Shown: one piece after another, positions 47,740-57,165 of the stretch
Layout of the letters: every line of letters starts with the position of its first letter
Position numbering within the stretch: position 1 is the stretch's first letter
Assembly (NCBI GenBank): GCA_030583665.1
Contig: CP129469.1
Coordinates: 620,001-684,000 of the forward strand
DNA from: Candidatus Jettenia sp. AMX2
GTDB lineage: Bacteria; Planctomycetota; Brocadiia; Brocadiales; Brocadiaceae
Length of the DNA stretch: 64,000 bases
Direction: 5' to 3'
Program-made: the position numbers and the translations under genes
The notes under the pieces: generated by a model
Told to the model about the DNA's origin: nothing
Database searches by the model: none
What the model saw: only the letters and a program-made list of their open reading frames with translations

Positions 47740-50121
47740 ATGACTAATAAGGATAAATATATCTGTTGGTTTGAAGATTTAAGTTCAAAAGACGTGGCGA
47801 TAGCAGGAGGAAAAAACGCTTCGTTGGGAGAAATGATTAGAACACTGAAAGGTGAAGGAATTCGCATACCAGAAGGTTTTGCAACTACCGCTGAAGCCTA
47901 CCGGAAATTTGTCGAAGAGAATAATCTGGCAGAAAGAATGCAATCCCTGTTTGATGATTTTAAAAGTGGGAAAAGGACACTGGAAGATACAGGAGAGTCA
48001 ATACGCCAACTGTTTCTTCAGGCGAAATTTCCGGAAAAGATAGCTCAGGGTATCCGGAATGCCTATCAGGAACTTTCCCGGCGATACCAGATGGAAGAAT
48101 CTGATGTTGCTGTAAGGAGCAGTGCAACGGCAGAGGATTTGCCAGAGGCTAGTTTTGCCGGACAACAAGAGACATTTTTAAATGTAGTCGGTGAGGAAGA
48201 TGTTATTGAGTCATGCCGTAAATGCTATGCCTCGCTTTTTACTGACCGGGCGATTGCCTATCGTGAAAATTTGAAATTTGACCATATGTCAGTTGCTTTG
48301 TCTGTAGGTATACAAAAGATGGTACGCGCTGATAAAGCTGGTGCAGGTGTTATTTTTTCTATAGATACGGAGACTGGCTTCCCAAATGTTGTTGTTATTA
48401 ATGCCTCGTGGGGATTAGGTGAGAATGTTGTGAAAGGTGCTGTAACACCTGACGAGTATGAGGTCTTTAAACCATTATTAAATAATGAAAAATTGAAACC
48501 GATAATACAGAAAGAGTTAGGTATTAAAGAAAAGAAAATGATTTACACAGAGGGAAGGCATACGCAGAATGTTGACACAACAAAAGAAGAACGCATGTCT
48601 TTTGTCCTCGAAGATGAAGAAATTCTGAAATTGGCACGATGGACCTGTATTATTGAAAAGCACTATGGGAGGCCTATGGATTTGGAATGGGCGAAAGATG
48701 GTGTACTTGGTGAACTATTTATTGTTCAGGCGCGTCCTGAAACAGTACATTCCCGGAAAACCGCTACGACCCTTAAAACTTATGAACTCAAAGAAAGTGG
48801 AAAACGTTTACTTGCAGGTTCTTCTATCGGAGATGCAATAGTTGCGAGTAAAGCTTGTGTAATGAAGAGTGTAGATGAGATGGGAAAATTTATATCAGGC
48901 AGTATTCTGGTTACAGGAATGACTGATCCGGACTGGGTACCGATAATGAAAAAGGCAAAGGGAATTATTACTAACTACGGCGGACGTACCTCTCATGCTG
49001 CTATTGTGAGCAGGGAATTAGGGATTCCTGCCGTCATAGGAACAGAGAATGCCACAGAAGTTTTACAGGATGGTCAGGAAATAACAATTTCATGCGCAGA
49101 AGGTGACCGCGGATATGTCTATGAAGGTATGCTGAAGTTCGAAGAATCAGAAATTGATTTAAAGAATATTCCCGAGACAAGGACGCAAATAATGATGAAT
49201 ATCGGCAGTCCGGAAGCATCGTTCAGATGGTGGCGTTTACCTTCCAAAGGGATTGGACTAGCACGCATGGAGTTTATTATCAATAATATTATTAAGATTC
49301 ATCCGATGGCCCTTGTCCATTTCGACCGTGTAGAAGACCAAAAAGCAAGAGAACAAATCGAAAAATTTACTCAGGGCTTTACTGATAAAGCCGAATATTT
49401 TGTAGAGCATCTTGCGCGGGGCATCGCAAAGATAGCTGCCCCGCAATATCCCCACGACGTTATTGTAAGGATGAGTGATTTCAAGACAAATGAATATGCA
49501 AATCTGATCGGGGGTAAGCAGTTCGAGCCAAAAGAGGATAATCCGATGCTTGGTTTCCGGGGTGCATCACGGTATTACAGTAAACGTTATCAGGAAGGTT
49601 TCGCACTGGAGTGCCGGGCAATTAAGCGTGTTCGTGAAGAGATGGGTATGACTAATGTACTGATCATGATACCCTTCTGCCGAACATTGGAAGAGGCAGA
49701 CAGGGTGCTTGACGTGCTTGCAAAAAATGGATTGAGAAGGTATGAAAACGGTCTTCAGATTTATGTTATGAGTGAAATCCCGTCCAATGTGATATTAGCA
49801 GAAAAATTCGCAGAGAGGTTTGATGGTTTTTCTATCGGTTCGAATGACCTTACCCAGTTGGTATTGGGAATAGACCGTGATTCAGCAGAACTTGCACCGC
49901 TCTTTGACGAACGCAATGAGGCTGTTAAGCGAATGATACAGGAACAAATTGCGGTGGCTCATAAAAATAACAGAAAGGTAGGTATTTGCGGACAGGCGCC
50001 TAGTGACTATCCGGAATTTGCCGAATTCCTGGTCAGAGCCGGTATCGATTCCCTGTCGTTAAATCCTGACAGTGTGATTAATGTAAAACGTCGTATTGCT
50101 GAGATTGAAAAGCAGAAATAA
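47740..50121 (+). CDS. ppsA: Phosphoenolpyruvate synthase
   Basis: I choose the ATG at 47740 because GGAGG lies five bases upstream; the in-frame ATG at 47728 overlaps that site. The enzyme of about 793 residues converts pyruvate and ATP to phosphoenolpyruvate. It shows WFEDLSSKDVAIAGGKNASL at the start of the ATP-grasp domain, the phosphohistidine motif GGRTSHAAIVSRELG, and the C-terminal PEP-binding KVGICGQAPSDYPEFAEFLV with the catalytic Cys. Length matches PpsA. It serves gluconeogenesis, as expected in autotrophs. Confidence 0.95.
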   Translation: MTNKDKYICWFEDLSSKDVAIAGGKNASLGEMIRTLKGEGIRIPEGFATTAEAYRKFVEENNLAERMQSLFDDFKSGKRTLEDTGESIRQLFLQAKFPEKIAQGIRNAYQELSRRYQMEESDVAVRSSATAEDLPEASFAGQQETFLNVVGEEDVIESCRKCYASLFTDRAIAYRENLKFDHMSVALSVGIQKMVRADKAGAGVIFSIDTETGFPNVVVINASWGLGENVVKGAVTPDEYEVFKPLLNNEKLKPIIQKELGIKEKKMIYTEGRHTQNVDTTKEERMSFVLEDEEILKLARWTCIIEKHYGRPMDLEWAKDGVLGELFIVQARPETVHSRKTATTLKTYELKESGKRLLAGSSIGDAIVASKACVMKSVDEMGKFISGSILVTGMTDPDWVPIMKKAKGIITNYGGRTSHAAIVSRELGIPAVIGTENATEVLQDGQEITISCAEGDRGYVYEGMLKFEESEIDLKNIPETRTQIMMNIGSPEASFRWWRLPSKGIGLARMEFIINNIIKIHPMALVHFDRVEDQKAREQIEKFTQGFTDKAEYFVEHLARGIAKIAAPQYPHDVIVRMSDFKTNEYANLIGGKQFEPKEDNPMLGFRGASRYYSKRYQEGFALECRAIKRVREEMGMTNVLIMIPFCRTLEEADRVLDVLAKNGLRRYENGLQIYVMSEIPSNVILAEKFAERFDGFSIGSNDLTQLVLGIDRDSAELAPLFDERNEAVKRMIQEQIAVAHKNNRKVGICGQAPSDYPEFAEFLVRAGIDSLSLNPDSVINVKRRIAEIEKQK

Positions 50122-50217
50122 AATGACAGGGAAAATTATGATAAAAATTGTCAGCAAACGCTTAGTGTTGAAAACATATGATTCTTCCTTGCTATGGTAT
50201 GTATCTGGGAGTGTTAG

Positions 50218-51342
50218 ATGATAGAGAAAAAATATCTTAAGTATATTATAGCTATTTTTATATCCATAGTTGTGCTGAAGCTGTTTTTAGATTTTCAGGC
50301 GGGGCGTACGGATCAAAGAATCAGTACTGTTGAAGTAATCGGCTTTCCACAATCTTTTGCAGACCTGGCAGAAATGGTAAGGCCGGCAGTAGTTAATATA
50401 AGCGCAATAACTACTGTAGTTGTTCCCGGACATCCTTTCAGGGAATATTTTGGACGCGACCGTGGCGGGCCCTTTGAGGAATTCTTTCGGAGATTTTTTG
50501 GTGATATACCTGATAGGGAACTAAGACAGCGAAGTCTTGGTTCCGGGTTTATTATTGACAAGGAAGGGTTTATTATAACGAATAATCATGTTGTGGAAAG
50601 GGCAAATGAGATCGTTGTGAAATTAGCTGACGGAAGAGAATTTAAAGCAAAAGTCGTTGGGAGAGACCCAAAAACCGATATTGCCCTTATAAAAATTTCA
50701 TCGTTGTTGAGAAGCTTTCCTGCACTCCCTATCGGCGATTCAGATGCAATGAGGGTTGGTGACTGGGTACTTGCTGTTGGTAATCCTTTTGGACTGGAGC
50801 ATACAGTAACAAAAGGAATAATCAGTGCCACGGGAAGGGTAATTGGCGCCGGTCCCTATGATAGTTTTCTTCAGACTGATGCACCGATTAATCCAGGCAA
50901 CAGCGGAGGTCCGCTTATCAATTTAAAGGGGGAAGCCATCGGGATTAACACAGCCATCGTTGCTGCAGGACAAGGAATTGGTTTTGCTATTCCTATTAAC
51001 ATGGCAGGGTCGATAGTGAATCAACTTAAAGAAAGAGGGAGGGTAGCCCGCGGGTGGATTGGGGTATCAATTCAGACAGTGACACCTGAGATAGCTGAAT
51101 ATTTCGAATTGAAAGAAACAAAAGGCATACTCATCGGAGATGTTGTACCGGGAGGACCGGCAGATAAAGCAGGGATAAGAAGGGGTGACATTATTGTCCG
51201 TTTTGATGGAAAAGAAATCAAAGACATATCGGATCTCCCCCGAATAGTAGCCGAAACACCTGTCGGGAATATGGTCGATGTTGTCTTATTGAGAGGTGGT
51301 GAGGAGATACGGAAGAGGGTAAAAGTAGAAGAACAGAAATAA
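50218..51342 (+). CDS. DegP/HtrA-like serine protease with one PDZ domain
   Basis: The 374-residue protease has an N-terminal membrane anchor (about 8-26) and acts in the periplasm on misfolded proteins. The triad is His124 in ITNNHVV, Asp154 in KTDIALIKI and Ser229 in NPGNSGGPL. One PDZ domain follows (about 265-365, GILIGDVVPGGPADKAGIRRGD). The anchor and single PDZ make it DegS/HtrA-like rather than DegP. Confidence 0.93.
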   Translation: MIEKKYLKYIIAIFISIVVLKLFLDFQAGRTDQRISTVEVIGFPQSFADLAEMVRPAVVNISAITTVVVPGHPFREYFGRDRGGPFEEFFRRFFGDIPDRELRQRSLGSGFIIDKEGFIITNNHVVERANEIVVKLADGREFKAKVVGRDPKTDIALIKISSLLRSFPALPIGDSDAMRVGDWVLAVGNPFGLEHTVTKGIISATGRVIGAGPYDSFLQTDAPINPGNSGGPLINLKGEAIGINTAIVAAGQGIGFAIPINMAGSIVNQLKERGRVARGWIGVSIQTVTPEIAEYFELKETKGILIGDVVPGGPADKAGIRRGDIIVRFDGKEIKDISDLPRIVAETPVGNMVDVVLLRGGEEIRKRVKVEEQK

Positions 51343-51437
51343 GGTAACCGTTTTGTTCTTTAAGTAACTAACAAACGAATTTATAAGCTATCCAGAAAAG
51401 TTTTTTACCGTAAAACCATTCTTGGTATATACCAGTA

Positions 51438-52250
51438 ATGACTTATAAATTGGGAAATTATGGAAAAGTAAATTCCCGGACAACCTGGGAATGCCTGGCT
51501 CCGCGTGCCTTAATCATCTTTCTTAAATATCCTGAGCCAGGGAAGGTAAAAACCCGTCTTGCAAAGGTTATTGGCCATGAAAAGGCATGCGAGGCTTATA
51601 TACAACTCGCAGAAGGCATTATAAAAAATATTCTTTTGAAGAAAACGAAGTTATACGATATTTATATATTTTTTACTCCGGCAGATAAAGGTTGTGAGAT
51701 AAATGATTGGTTAAAACGCATGGTCAATATTGATTTTAGAAGCGACGTGTATGCTATACCACAGGAAGGAGAGGCTTTAGGTGAAAAGATGTTGAATGCC
51801 TTTCAATATGTATTTTGGGATAAAGTTCTTTGTTGTAAAATAAAAAATATACAACATGATAATAAAGAAGGGATAAGAGAGACTGTTCCGGTTCCTTCTT
51901 TTTTTACTATAGCCGGTGGGAAAAAATTTTTATCCTGTAATAGTATGATCATCGGAACGGATTGCCCTGATGTGGACGTTGCATTGATAGAAAGCGCCTT
52001 TGAGGCTTTACAGGAGAACGATGTAGTTGTCGGACCATGTGAGGATGGCGGGTATTACCTTTTAGGCATGTCAAAGCTTGTGCCAGGTTTATTCGCAAAT
52101 ATTTCATGGAGTACACACGAGGTGTTTCGGCAAACGATGAAGAAGATACAGGAAAACAATTTGTCCTGCCATGTTTTAAAAACGTTAGCAGATATTGATA
52201 CTGCAGAAGATTACTATCGGTACGCAAACATTCGATGCACCTCACAATAA
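51438..52250 (+). CDS. DUF2064 glycosyltransferase family (TIGR04282-like)
   Basis: This 270-residue protein has a GT-A-like fold: ALIIFLKYPEPGKVKTRLAKVIG near residue 28, a centre of less conserved sequence, and the core GTDCPDVDVALIESAFEAL and VVVGPCEDGGYYLLGM. These blocks define the DUF2064/TIGR04282 family, sometimes called arsenosugar-type glycosyltransferases. The region about 130-160 carries a Lys/Asn-rich insertion. Substrate unknown. It ends four bases before apbE. Confidence 0.85.
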   Translation: MTYKLGNYGKVNSRTTWECLAPRALIIFLKYPEPGKVKTRLAKVIGHEKACEAYIQLAEGIIKNILLKKTKLYDIYIFFTPADKGCEINDWLKRMVNIDFRSDVYAIPQEGEALGEKMLNAFQYVFWDKVLCCKIKNIQHDNKEGIRETVPVPSFFTIAGGKKFLSCNSMIIGTDCPDVDVALIESAFEALQENDVVVGPCEDGGYYLLGMSKLVPGLFANISWSTHEVFRQTMKKIQENNLSCHVLKTLADIDTAEDYYRYANIRCTSQ

Positions 52251-52254
52251 TAAA

Positions 52255-53376
52255 ATGATAATAAGACGGTTTTTTTTCATAGGCATGATAATGTTCTTAC
52301 CCCTGCTCTTTGTACTTGCCAGTCCTTTTCCTGCAGAGGCAAAAAAGAAACCATCCTCTGGCAGAAAGCTCTTGAAGCAGACCCGTATAACAATGGGTAC
52401 ATTTGCTGAGATATCACTGTATTTCCATGACGAAAAAAAGGCTGGCAAGGCTGCAGGTGAGGCTTTGGATGAAATAGAGCGTATGGATCATATCATGAGT
52501 AATTACAAAAAAACCAGCGAGCTTTCCTTCCTTAATAATAATGCTGCAAAATCGCCCGTTTCCTGCAGTAAGGATCTCTTTGAGGTAATTGAGAAATCAT
52601 ACTATTACAGCGAACTCAGTAACGGTGCGTTTGACATTACGGTTTTTCCTCTGATTGAACTTTGGGGCTTTTTTCGTGAAGAGGGACATATCCCATCCGA
52701 TAAGGAAATCCATGATCTCCTTCCTGCGGTTTCATATAAGAATATTGTAATGCGTAGGAGCGATGATCCGGAAAAATCATATACAGTTTTTTTTCAGCGC
52801 CAACAAACCCGGCTGGACCTTGGTGGCATCGGGAAAGGTTATGCTGTGGATAAGGCACTGGAGGTTATTAAAAAACATGGCATTGACAATGCGTGTATTA
52901 ATCTCGGAGGGAATATTTATGTACTTGGTGCCCCTGATGGCAAAAGTGTCTGGAAGATCGGCGTACAACACCCCAGGAATAATACTGAAATTCTCGGCTA
53001 TCTGGAACTCAGTAATGAGGCCACGGCTACTTCCGGAGATTACGAAAGGTTCTTTGAAATAGACGGGGAACGGCATACTCATATTATTGACCCGCGGTCG
53101 GGAATGCCGGTGCGCGGTGTAATTGCAACAACCATTATTGCTCCTACAGGTACTGATGTGGATGCATTGTCCACTATCGTTTTTGTTCTAGGTACAGAAA
53201 AAGGTTTAGGGTTGATTCATAAGATCCCTGGCGCCGAGGCCATGATTATACATGAGGGAGATAACGAGGAACTGGTGATAGATATGACGGGCGGTTTCAA
53301 AGAAAAATTCAAAAGACTGGATCACAGTAGCGGGAGTAATATCAGATGGCGTAAAGTTACTTTCGGTAAGCAATAA
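52255..53376 (+). CDS. apbE: FAD:protein FMN transferase, ApbE
   Basis: I start this at the ATG at 52255, because that gives a signal peptide (about 1-30, ending AEAKKK); the frame extends upstream into the previous gene. The enzyme attaches FMN covalently to Ser/Thr of redox proteins such as NqrB, RnfG or NosR. Motifs are TRITMGTFAEIS, LDLGGIGKGYAVDKAL, ATSGDYERFFEIDG, DPRSGMPV and TDVDALSTIVFVLG. Length (373) is normal. No target gene lies nearby. Confidence 0.92.
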   Translation: MIIRRFFFIGMIMFLPLLFVLASPFPAEAKKKPSSGRKLLKQTRITMGTFAEISLYFHDEKKAGKAAGEALDEIERMDHIMSNYKKTSELSFLNNNAAKSPVSCSKDLFEVIEKSYYYSELSNGAFDITVFPLIELWGFFREEGHIPSDKEIHDLLPAVSYKNIVMRRSDDPEKSYTVFFQRQQTRLDLGGIGKGYAVDKALEVIKKHGIDNACINLGGNIYVLGAPDGKSVWKIGVQHPRNNTEILGYLELSNEATATSGDYERFFEIDGERHTHIIDPRSGMPVRGVIATTIIAPTGTDVDALSTIVFVLGTEKGLGLIHKIPGAEAMIIHEGDNEELVIDMTGGFKEKFKRLDHSSGSNIRWRKVTFGKQ

Positions 53377-53437
53377 GTGCACATGCCGATGTTCCGATAA
53401 TAAACATACAACATTTGAAATTCCTTAACATATTTAT

Positions 53438-54664
53438 TTAAATTGTTTCTGTGCCGTCTTCCTTTCTATATGAGCATGCAGATTTCTTTTCTTCAACCTG
53501 ATCACCGATGAACGGTAAATAGATCATAAAGGTTGTGCCGCTCCCTGCTTCGCTATCAACATGGATGTATCCCTGGTGCTGTTTTACGATTCCATATACA
53601 ATTGCAAGCCCAAGACCGGTACCTTTTTCACGTTTTTTTGTTGTAAAGAATGGTTCAAAAATCCTTTTTTTAATTTCATGATTGATGCCCGTACCTGTAT
53701 CTGAAACTGATAAAATGGCATGCCAGCCTGCTTTTTCATGGCCATAAAATTCGACAAATTCATCATCCAGTTCTACGATATCCGTACGTATGGTAAAAAA
53801 ACCACCATTAGGCATGGCATCCCTGGCGTTGGTTGCAAGGTTCATTAAAACCTGTTCTATCTGTAAATGGTCAGCCATTACCAAACAGTCCTTTTCTGTA
53901 AGTACATGGTTGAGCCTAACGTTTTCTGACATGAGATTCATAAGAAGTCCTTCGGTTTGCCTGATAATCGTATTTAAGTTTACCGGTTTTAGGTTATTTG
54001 CTTCTTTTCTGCTGAAGGTCAGGAGATCCTGAGTGAAATGAATAGCCTTTTCTGTTATTGAATAGATTTTTTCAACATAGTTCTGTGATTGTATGTCCTT
54101 AAACAGAGCATCGCCTTTCATTTTATTCTGCAGTAATTCTGCATATCCAATTATTGCCGAGAGACTGTTGTTAAAATTGTGAGCGATAGTTCCAATGAGT
54201 TTACCGATGGATTCCAATTTTTGGGAATGATAAAGTTGTTCTTTTAGTTCCAGCATTTCTGCCTCAGCCTGTTTTCGTTTGCGCCGTTCTTCAGCTTCCT
54301 TCAATTCCCGTTCTATAGCCGGAAGAAGCCTTGACAGGTTGTTTTTCATAATATAATCATGCGCACCGGCTTTCATGGCCGCAACGGCAAACTCTTCACC
54401 TATGACGCCTGAAACAATAATGAACGGCAGGTCAAGCCCGCTGAGCTGCAACTCGGTAAGTGCTCCAAATGCACTGAAAAGCGGTAGGGAATGGTCAGAG
54501 AGTACGATGTCCCATTCCTGCTTTTCGAGCATTATTTTCATGGCTGAGGCTGTTTCAACCCGGTCATAAACAGGATTATAGCCACCACGCCTTAATTCAC
54601 GCAACAGTAGTTCTGTATCGTCGGTTGAATCTTCAATAATTAATACGCGAAGTTGTTTACCCAT
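53438..54664 (-). CDS. Receiver-histidine kinase hybrid
   Basis: The 408-residue cytoplasmic protein begins with a receiver (about 5-120; phospho-acceptor Asp57 in VLSDHSLP) and continues with a coiled-coil linker (AEERRKRKQAEAEMLELKEQL), a HisKA domain with the His in IGTIAHNFNNSLSAIIGYAE, and an ATPase domain (SDTGTGINHEIKKRIFEPFF, GTGLGLAIVYGIVKQHQG). A protein with input receiver and kinase output relays a signal from another kinase. Neighbours are two more kinases and a lone receiver, so it may be part of a phosphorelay. Confidence 0.9.
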   Translation of the reverse strand: MGKQLRVLIIEDSTDDTELLLRELRRGGYNPVYDRVETASAMKIMLEKQEWDIVLSDHSLPLFSAFGALTELQLSGLDLPFIIVSGVIGEEFAVAAMKAGAHDYIMKNNLSRLLPAIERELKEAEERRKRKQAEAEMLELKEQLYHSQKLESIGKLIGTIAHNFNNSLSAIIGYAELLQNKMKGDALFKDIQSQNYVEKIYSITEKAIHFTQDLLTFSRKEANNLKPVNLNTIIRQTEGLLMNLMSENVRLNHVLTEKDCLVMADHLQIEQVLMNLATNARDAMPNGGFFTIRTDIVELDDEFVEFYGHEKAGWHAILSVSDTGTGINHEIKKRIFEPFFTTKKREKGTGLGLAIVYGIVKQHQGYIHVDSEAGSGTTFMIYLPFIGDQVEEKKSACSYRKEDGTETI

Positions 54665-54779
54665 TTTCTTTTACCTTTCAAAGTGAAATAGTTCGTGATG
54701 TAAAATAACTGTTCAGATTTACCGTTTATAGTTTTAGTTTAATGTTCCGGCTCAATGGGTTTTTAAATGTCTCCAGATA

Positions 54780-56570
54780 CTATTCCTGAATCGTAAAATA
54801 AAATACTGCCCCCTTCCCAATCTCTCCTTCAGCCCATATTTGCCCGCCATGGCGGTGAATAATGCGCTGGACGGTGGCCAGCCCGATGCCTGTACCCTCA
54901 AATTCATTTGCCGAATGCAGACGCTGGAACGCAACGAACAGCCTGCCGATGTAGGTCATGTCAAAGCCAACGCCGTTGTCTCTTACAAAATATGCAGGTT
55001 TTCCGTTATGTTGCGTAACACCGAACTCGATTTTTGCCTCCGAACATGGTTTGGTATACTTCCACGCATTGCCCAGGAGATTTTCCAGTGCTATTTTCAG
55101 TAACCGCGGGTCAGCGTTAGCTACGAGTCCCCGCGAAATGATAAATTCGACCTTGCGTTCCGGTTGTCTTTCCTGAAGTTCTGATGCCACTGTTGCTACC
55201 AGCTCACTCAGATTAATGGTTTTCCGGTACATTCCTGCCTGTGTTATGCGTGACAGGTTCAGTAAATCTTCGATAAGTTGTCCCATACGCTGGCTTGCAG
55301 CCCTCACGCGCAGCAGATGATTTTTTCCCTCATCATCCAATCTGTCTGCGTAGTCTTCTATTAATGCCTTACTGAAACCGTCGATGCTTCGTAAGGGTGC
55401 ACGAAGATCGTGAGAGACCGAATAGCAGAATGCTTCCAATTCTTTGTTTGCAGCGGTAAGCTGGGAAGTAATATGTTCAAGCTTGTCCCGCTGCCGCCTC
55501 AGTTCGTTTTCTACCTGCTTCCGTTCTGTAATATCTTCCTTGATTGCTACAAAATGAGTAATACGGCCTTCCGGATCTTTTACCGGAGAAACAGATGCCA
55601 GTTCCCAATAAAGTTCGCCGTTTTTTTTCTTATTAACAAATTCCCCTTTCCAGATATTACCCGAGGTAATGGTACTCCATAACCGTTTATATTCTTCAGC
55701 AGGTGTCTTGCCGGATTTTAAAATGCGAGCATTATTTCCGGCGACCTCGTCTCTCGTGTAGCCTGTCAATTGTGAAAATTTGGGATTTACATACTCGATA
55801 ACACCTTCGTTGTTGGTAATAATAACAGAACATGGGCTTTGCTCGATAGCGCTGGAAAATTTACAAAGCCTTTCTTCCGATTTCTTGAGTGCTGTCACGA
55901 GTTGTGAATATTCTCCAAGGCTGTTTGCAAGCTTGCAAAGTCTTTTTTCAGATATCCTGAGCGCTGCCTTTACATCTTTTTGCTTTGAACTTTCAACAAT
56001 TTCCAGCTTGCCTTCCCGTTTCATGAGGGCAAACTGATGATTGCGAAAGACATCTGTTATTTCATATGCATTACACCTGTTCAGTGAATAGCTGCAGATA
56101 GCAATGATCTGATTTGCATCAATGACACTATCTATTACTTCTTCATAATCAGTGAAATTTTTCCAGTCCTTCTTTTTGAGCCAGGTAGTGTTATCCGTTA
56201 TCCTCATGCCTTCGTAACCGTTTTTTAGTGCCTGATTAAGTTTGTTAATCCAAATATTGATTGCCCTTTTTTTCTCGAAAATCCCGTCTTTGAGATACCA
56301 TTCTTCGGAAGGGACGATTTCTATCTTTTTCATTGCCAGAAGGGATTCAAAGTCAGGTATTGTTTTTTTCATCGCATCGACAGCTTCCGGTACTGCAAGG
56401 GGTTCGGATGTGAGCCACATGCAGAATTCATTGCTTGCTAGTCCAGACTTGAAATAGGGTACTAACAGATCAACTAAATCTTCTTTTGTTTGATAAAGCT
56501 GACAAAAATGGGTGCCCCAAGGGGCATTGCCGATGATTTCTATTCCGGTTTTTCTTAAAAATTCGGTCAT
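54780..56570 (-). CDS. MEDS-PAS histidine kinase
   Basis: The 596-residue protein has an N-terminal MEDS domain (about 12-190; GNAPWGTHFCQLYQTKEDL, YFKSGLASNEFCMWLTSEPL and SEEWYL), known from DcmR-type and methanogen sensors. A PAS domain (about 240-355, IEQSPCSVIITNNEGVIEYVNPKF) and a PAC tail precede HisKA with FCYSVSHDLRAPLRSIDGFSKAL and a HATPase (LLGNAWKYT, VRDNGVGFDM, FEGTGIGLATVQRI). No membrane helix is seen. MEDS may sense a one-carbon or redox-active ligand, which is inference. Confidence 0.9.
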   Translation of the reverse strand: MTEFLRKTGIEIIGNAPWGTHFCQLYQTKEDLVDLLVPYFKSGLASNEFCMWLTSEPLAVPEAVDAMKKTIPDFESLLAMKKIEIVPSEEWYLKDGIFEKKRAINIWINKLNQALKNGYEGMRITDNTTWLKKKDWKNFTDYEEVIDSVIDANQIIAICSYSLNRCNAYEITDVFRNHQFALMKREGKLEIVESSKQKDVKAALRISEKRLCKLANSLGEYSQLVTALKKSEERLCKFSSAIEQSPCSVIITNNEGVIEYVNPKFSQLTGYTRDEVAGNNARILKSGKTPAEEYKRLWSTITSGNIWKGEFVNKKKNGELYWELASVSPVKDPEGRITHFVAIKEDITERKQVENELRRQRDKLEHITSQLTAANKELEAFCYSVSHDLRAPLRSIDGFSKALIEDYADRLDDEGKNHLLRVRAASQRMGQLIEDLLNLSRITQAGMYRKTINLSELVATVASELQERQPERKVEFIISRGLVANADPRLLKIALENLLGNAWKYTKPCSEAKIEFGVTQHNGKPAYFVRDNGVGFDMTYIGRLFVAFQRLHSANEFEGTGIGLATVQRIIHRHGGQIWAEGEIGKGAVFYFTIQE

Positions 56571-56706
56571 TTTTTGTCAGAATAAAAAATGTAATTAATG
56601 GATCGCTCCTAACAAAACTTTTCAGGGTTTATTTGAAAAGTTAAAACGTTACGAAGCATTTGCTATAAATCATACAAGCAGCAGTCGGCCCATTGCGGTT
56701 ATTCTC

Positions 56707-57141
56707 CTATTTTGGTGATTTATTTAAGAGTAGCCAGTAAATCCCAAGCTGACGTATCGCTTCTGCAAATTCGTTAAAGTCTACTGGTTTCTGAACGTAG
56801 CTGTTAGCGCCTAACCTGTAGCTGTCGATGAGATCCCGTTCTTCGTTTGAAGAGGTAAGAATGACTACCGGAAGAAGCCGTGTCCGTTCATCATTGCGCA
56901 TGCATTGTAATACTTCAAGCCCGTTTATCTTTGGCAATTTCAGGTCCAGCAGAACAACCTCCGGGAGGATCGTTGTATCTCGGCCAGTGTACGCCCCTGT
57001 GCCGAAAAGATAGTCGAGCGCCTTCACTCCATCATTTACTATGATGATTTCATTCAGAATGTTATGTTTTTTCAATGCACGCAAGGTAAGTTCAACATCG
57101 TCCGGGTTATCCTCCACAAGCAATATATTTTTATTACTCAA
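56707..57141 (-). CDS. Stand-alone receiver (Rcp1-like)
   Basis: This 144-residue response regulator consists of a receiver domain only: LLVEDNPDDVELTLRAL, Asp66 in VVLLDLKLPKINGLEVL, and SYVQKPVDFNEFAEAI. The insertion between beta2 and beta3 (FGTGAYTGRDTTILPE) is typical of Rcp1-like receivers that pair with phytochrome-like kinases. It lies between two kinases with Rcp1-partner-type HisKA sequences, so it is likely their shared acceptor. Confidence 0.9.
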   Translation of the reverse strand: MSNKNILLVEDNPDDVELTLRALKKHNILNEIIIVNDGVKALDYLFGTGAYTGRDTTILPEVVLLDLKLPKINGLEVLQCMRNDERTRLLPVVILTSSNEERDLIDSYRLGANSYVQKPVDFNEFAEAIRQLGIYWLLLNKSPK

Positions 57142-57165
57142 ACAGAACTCCTATTATGTTACAAA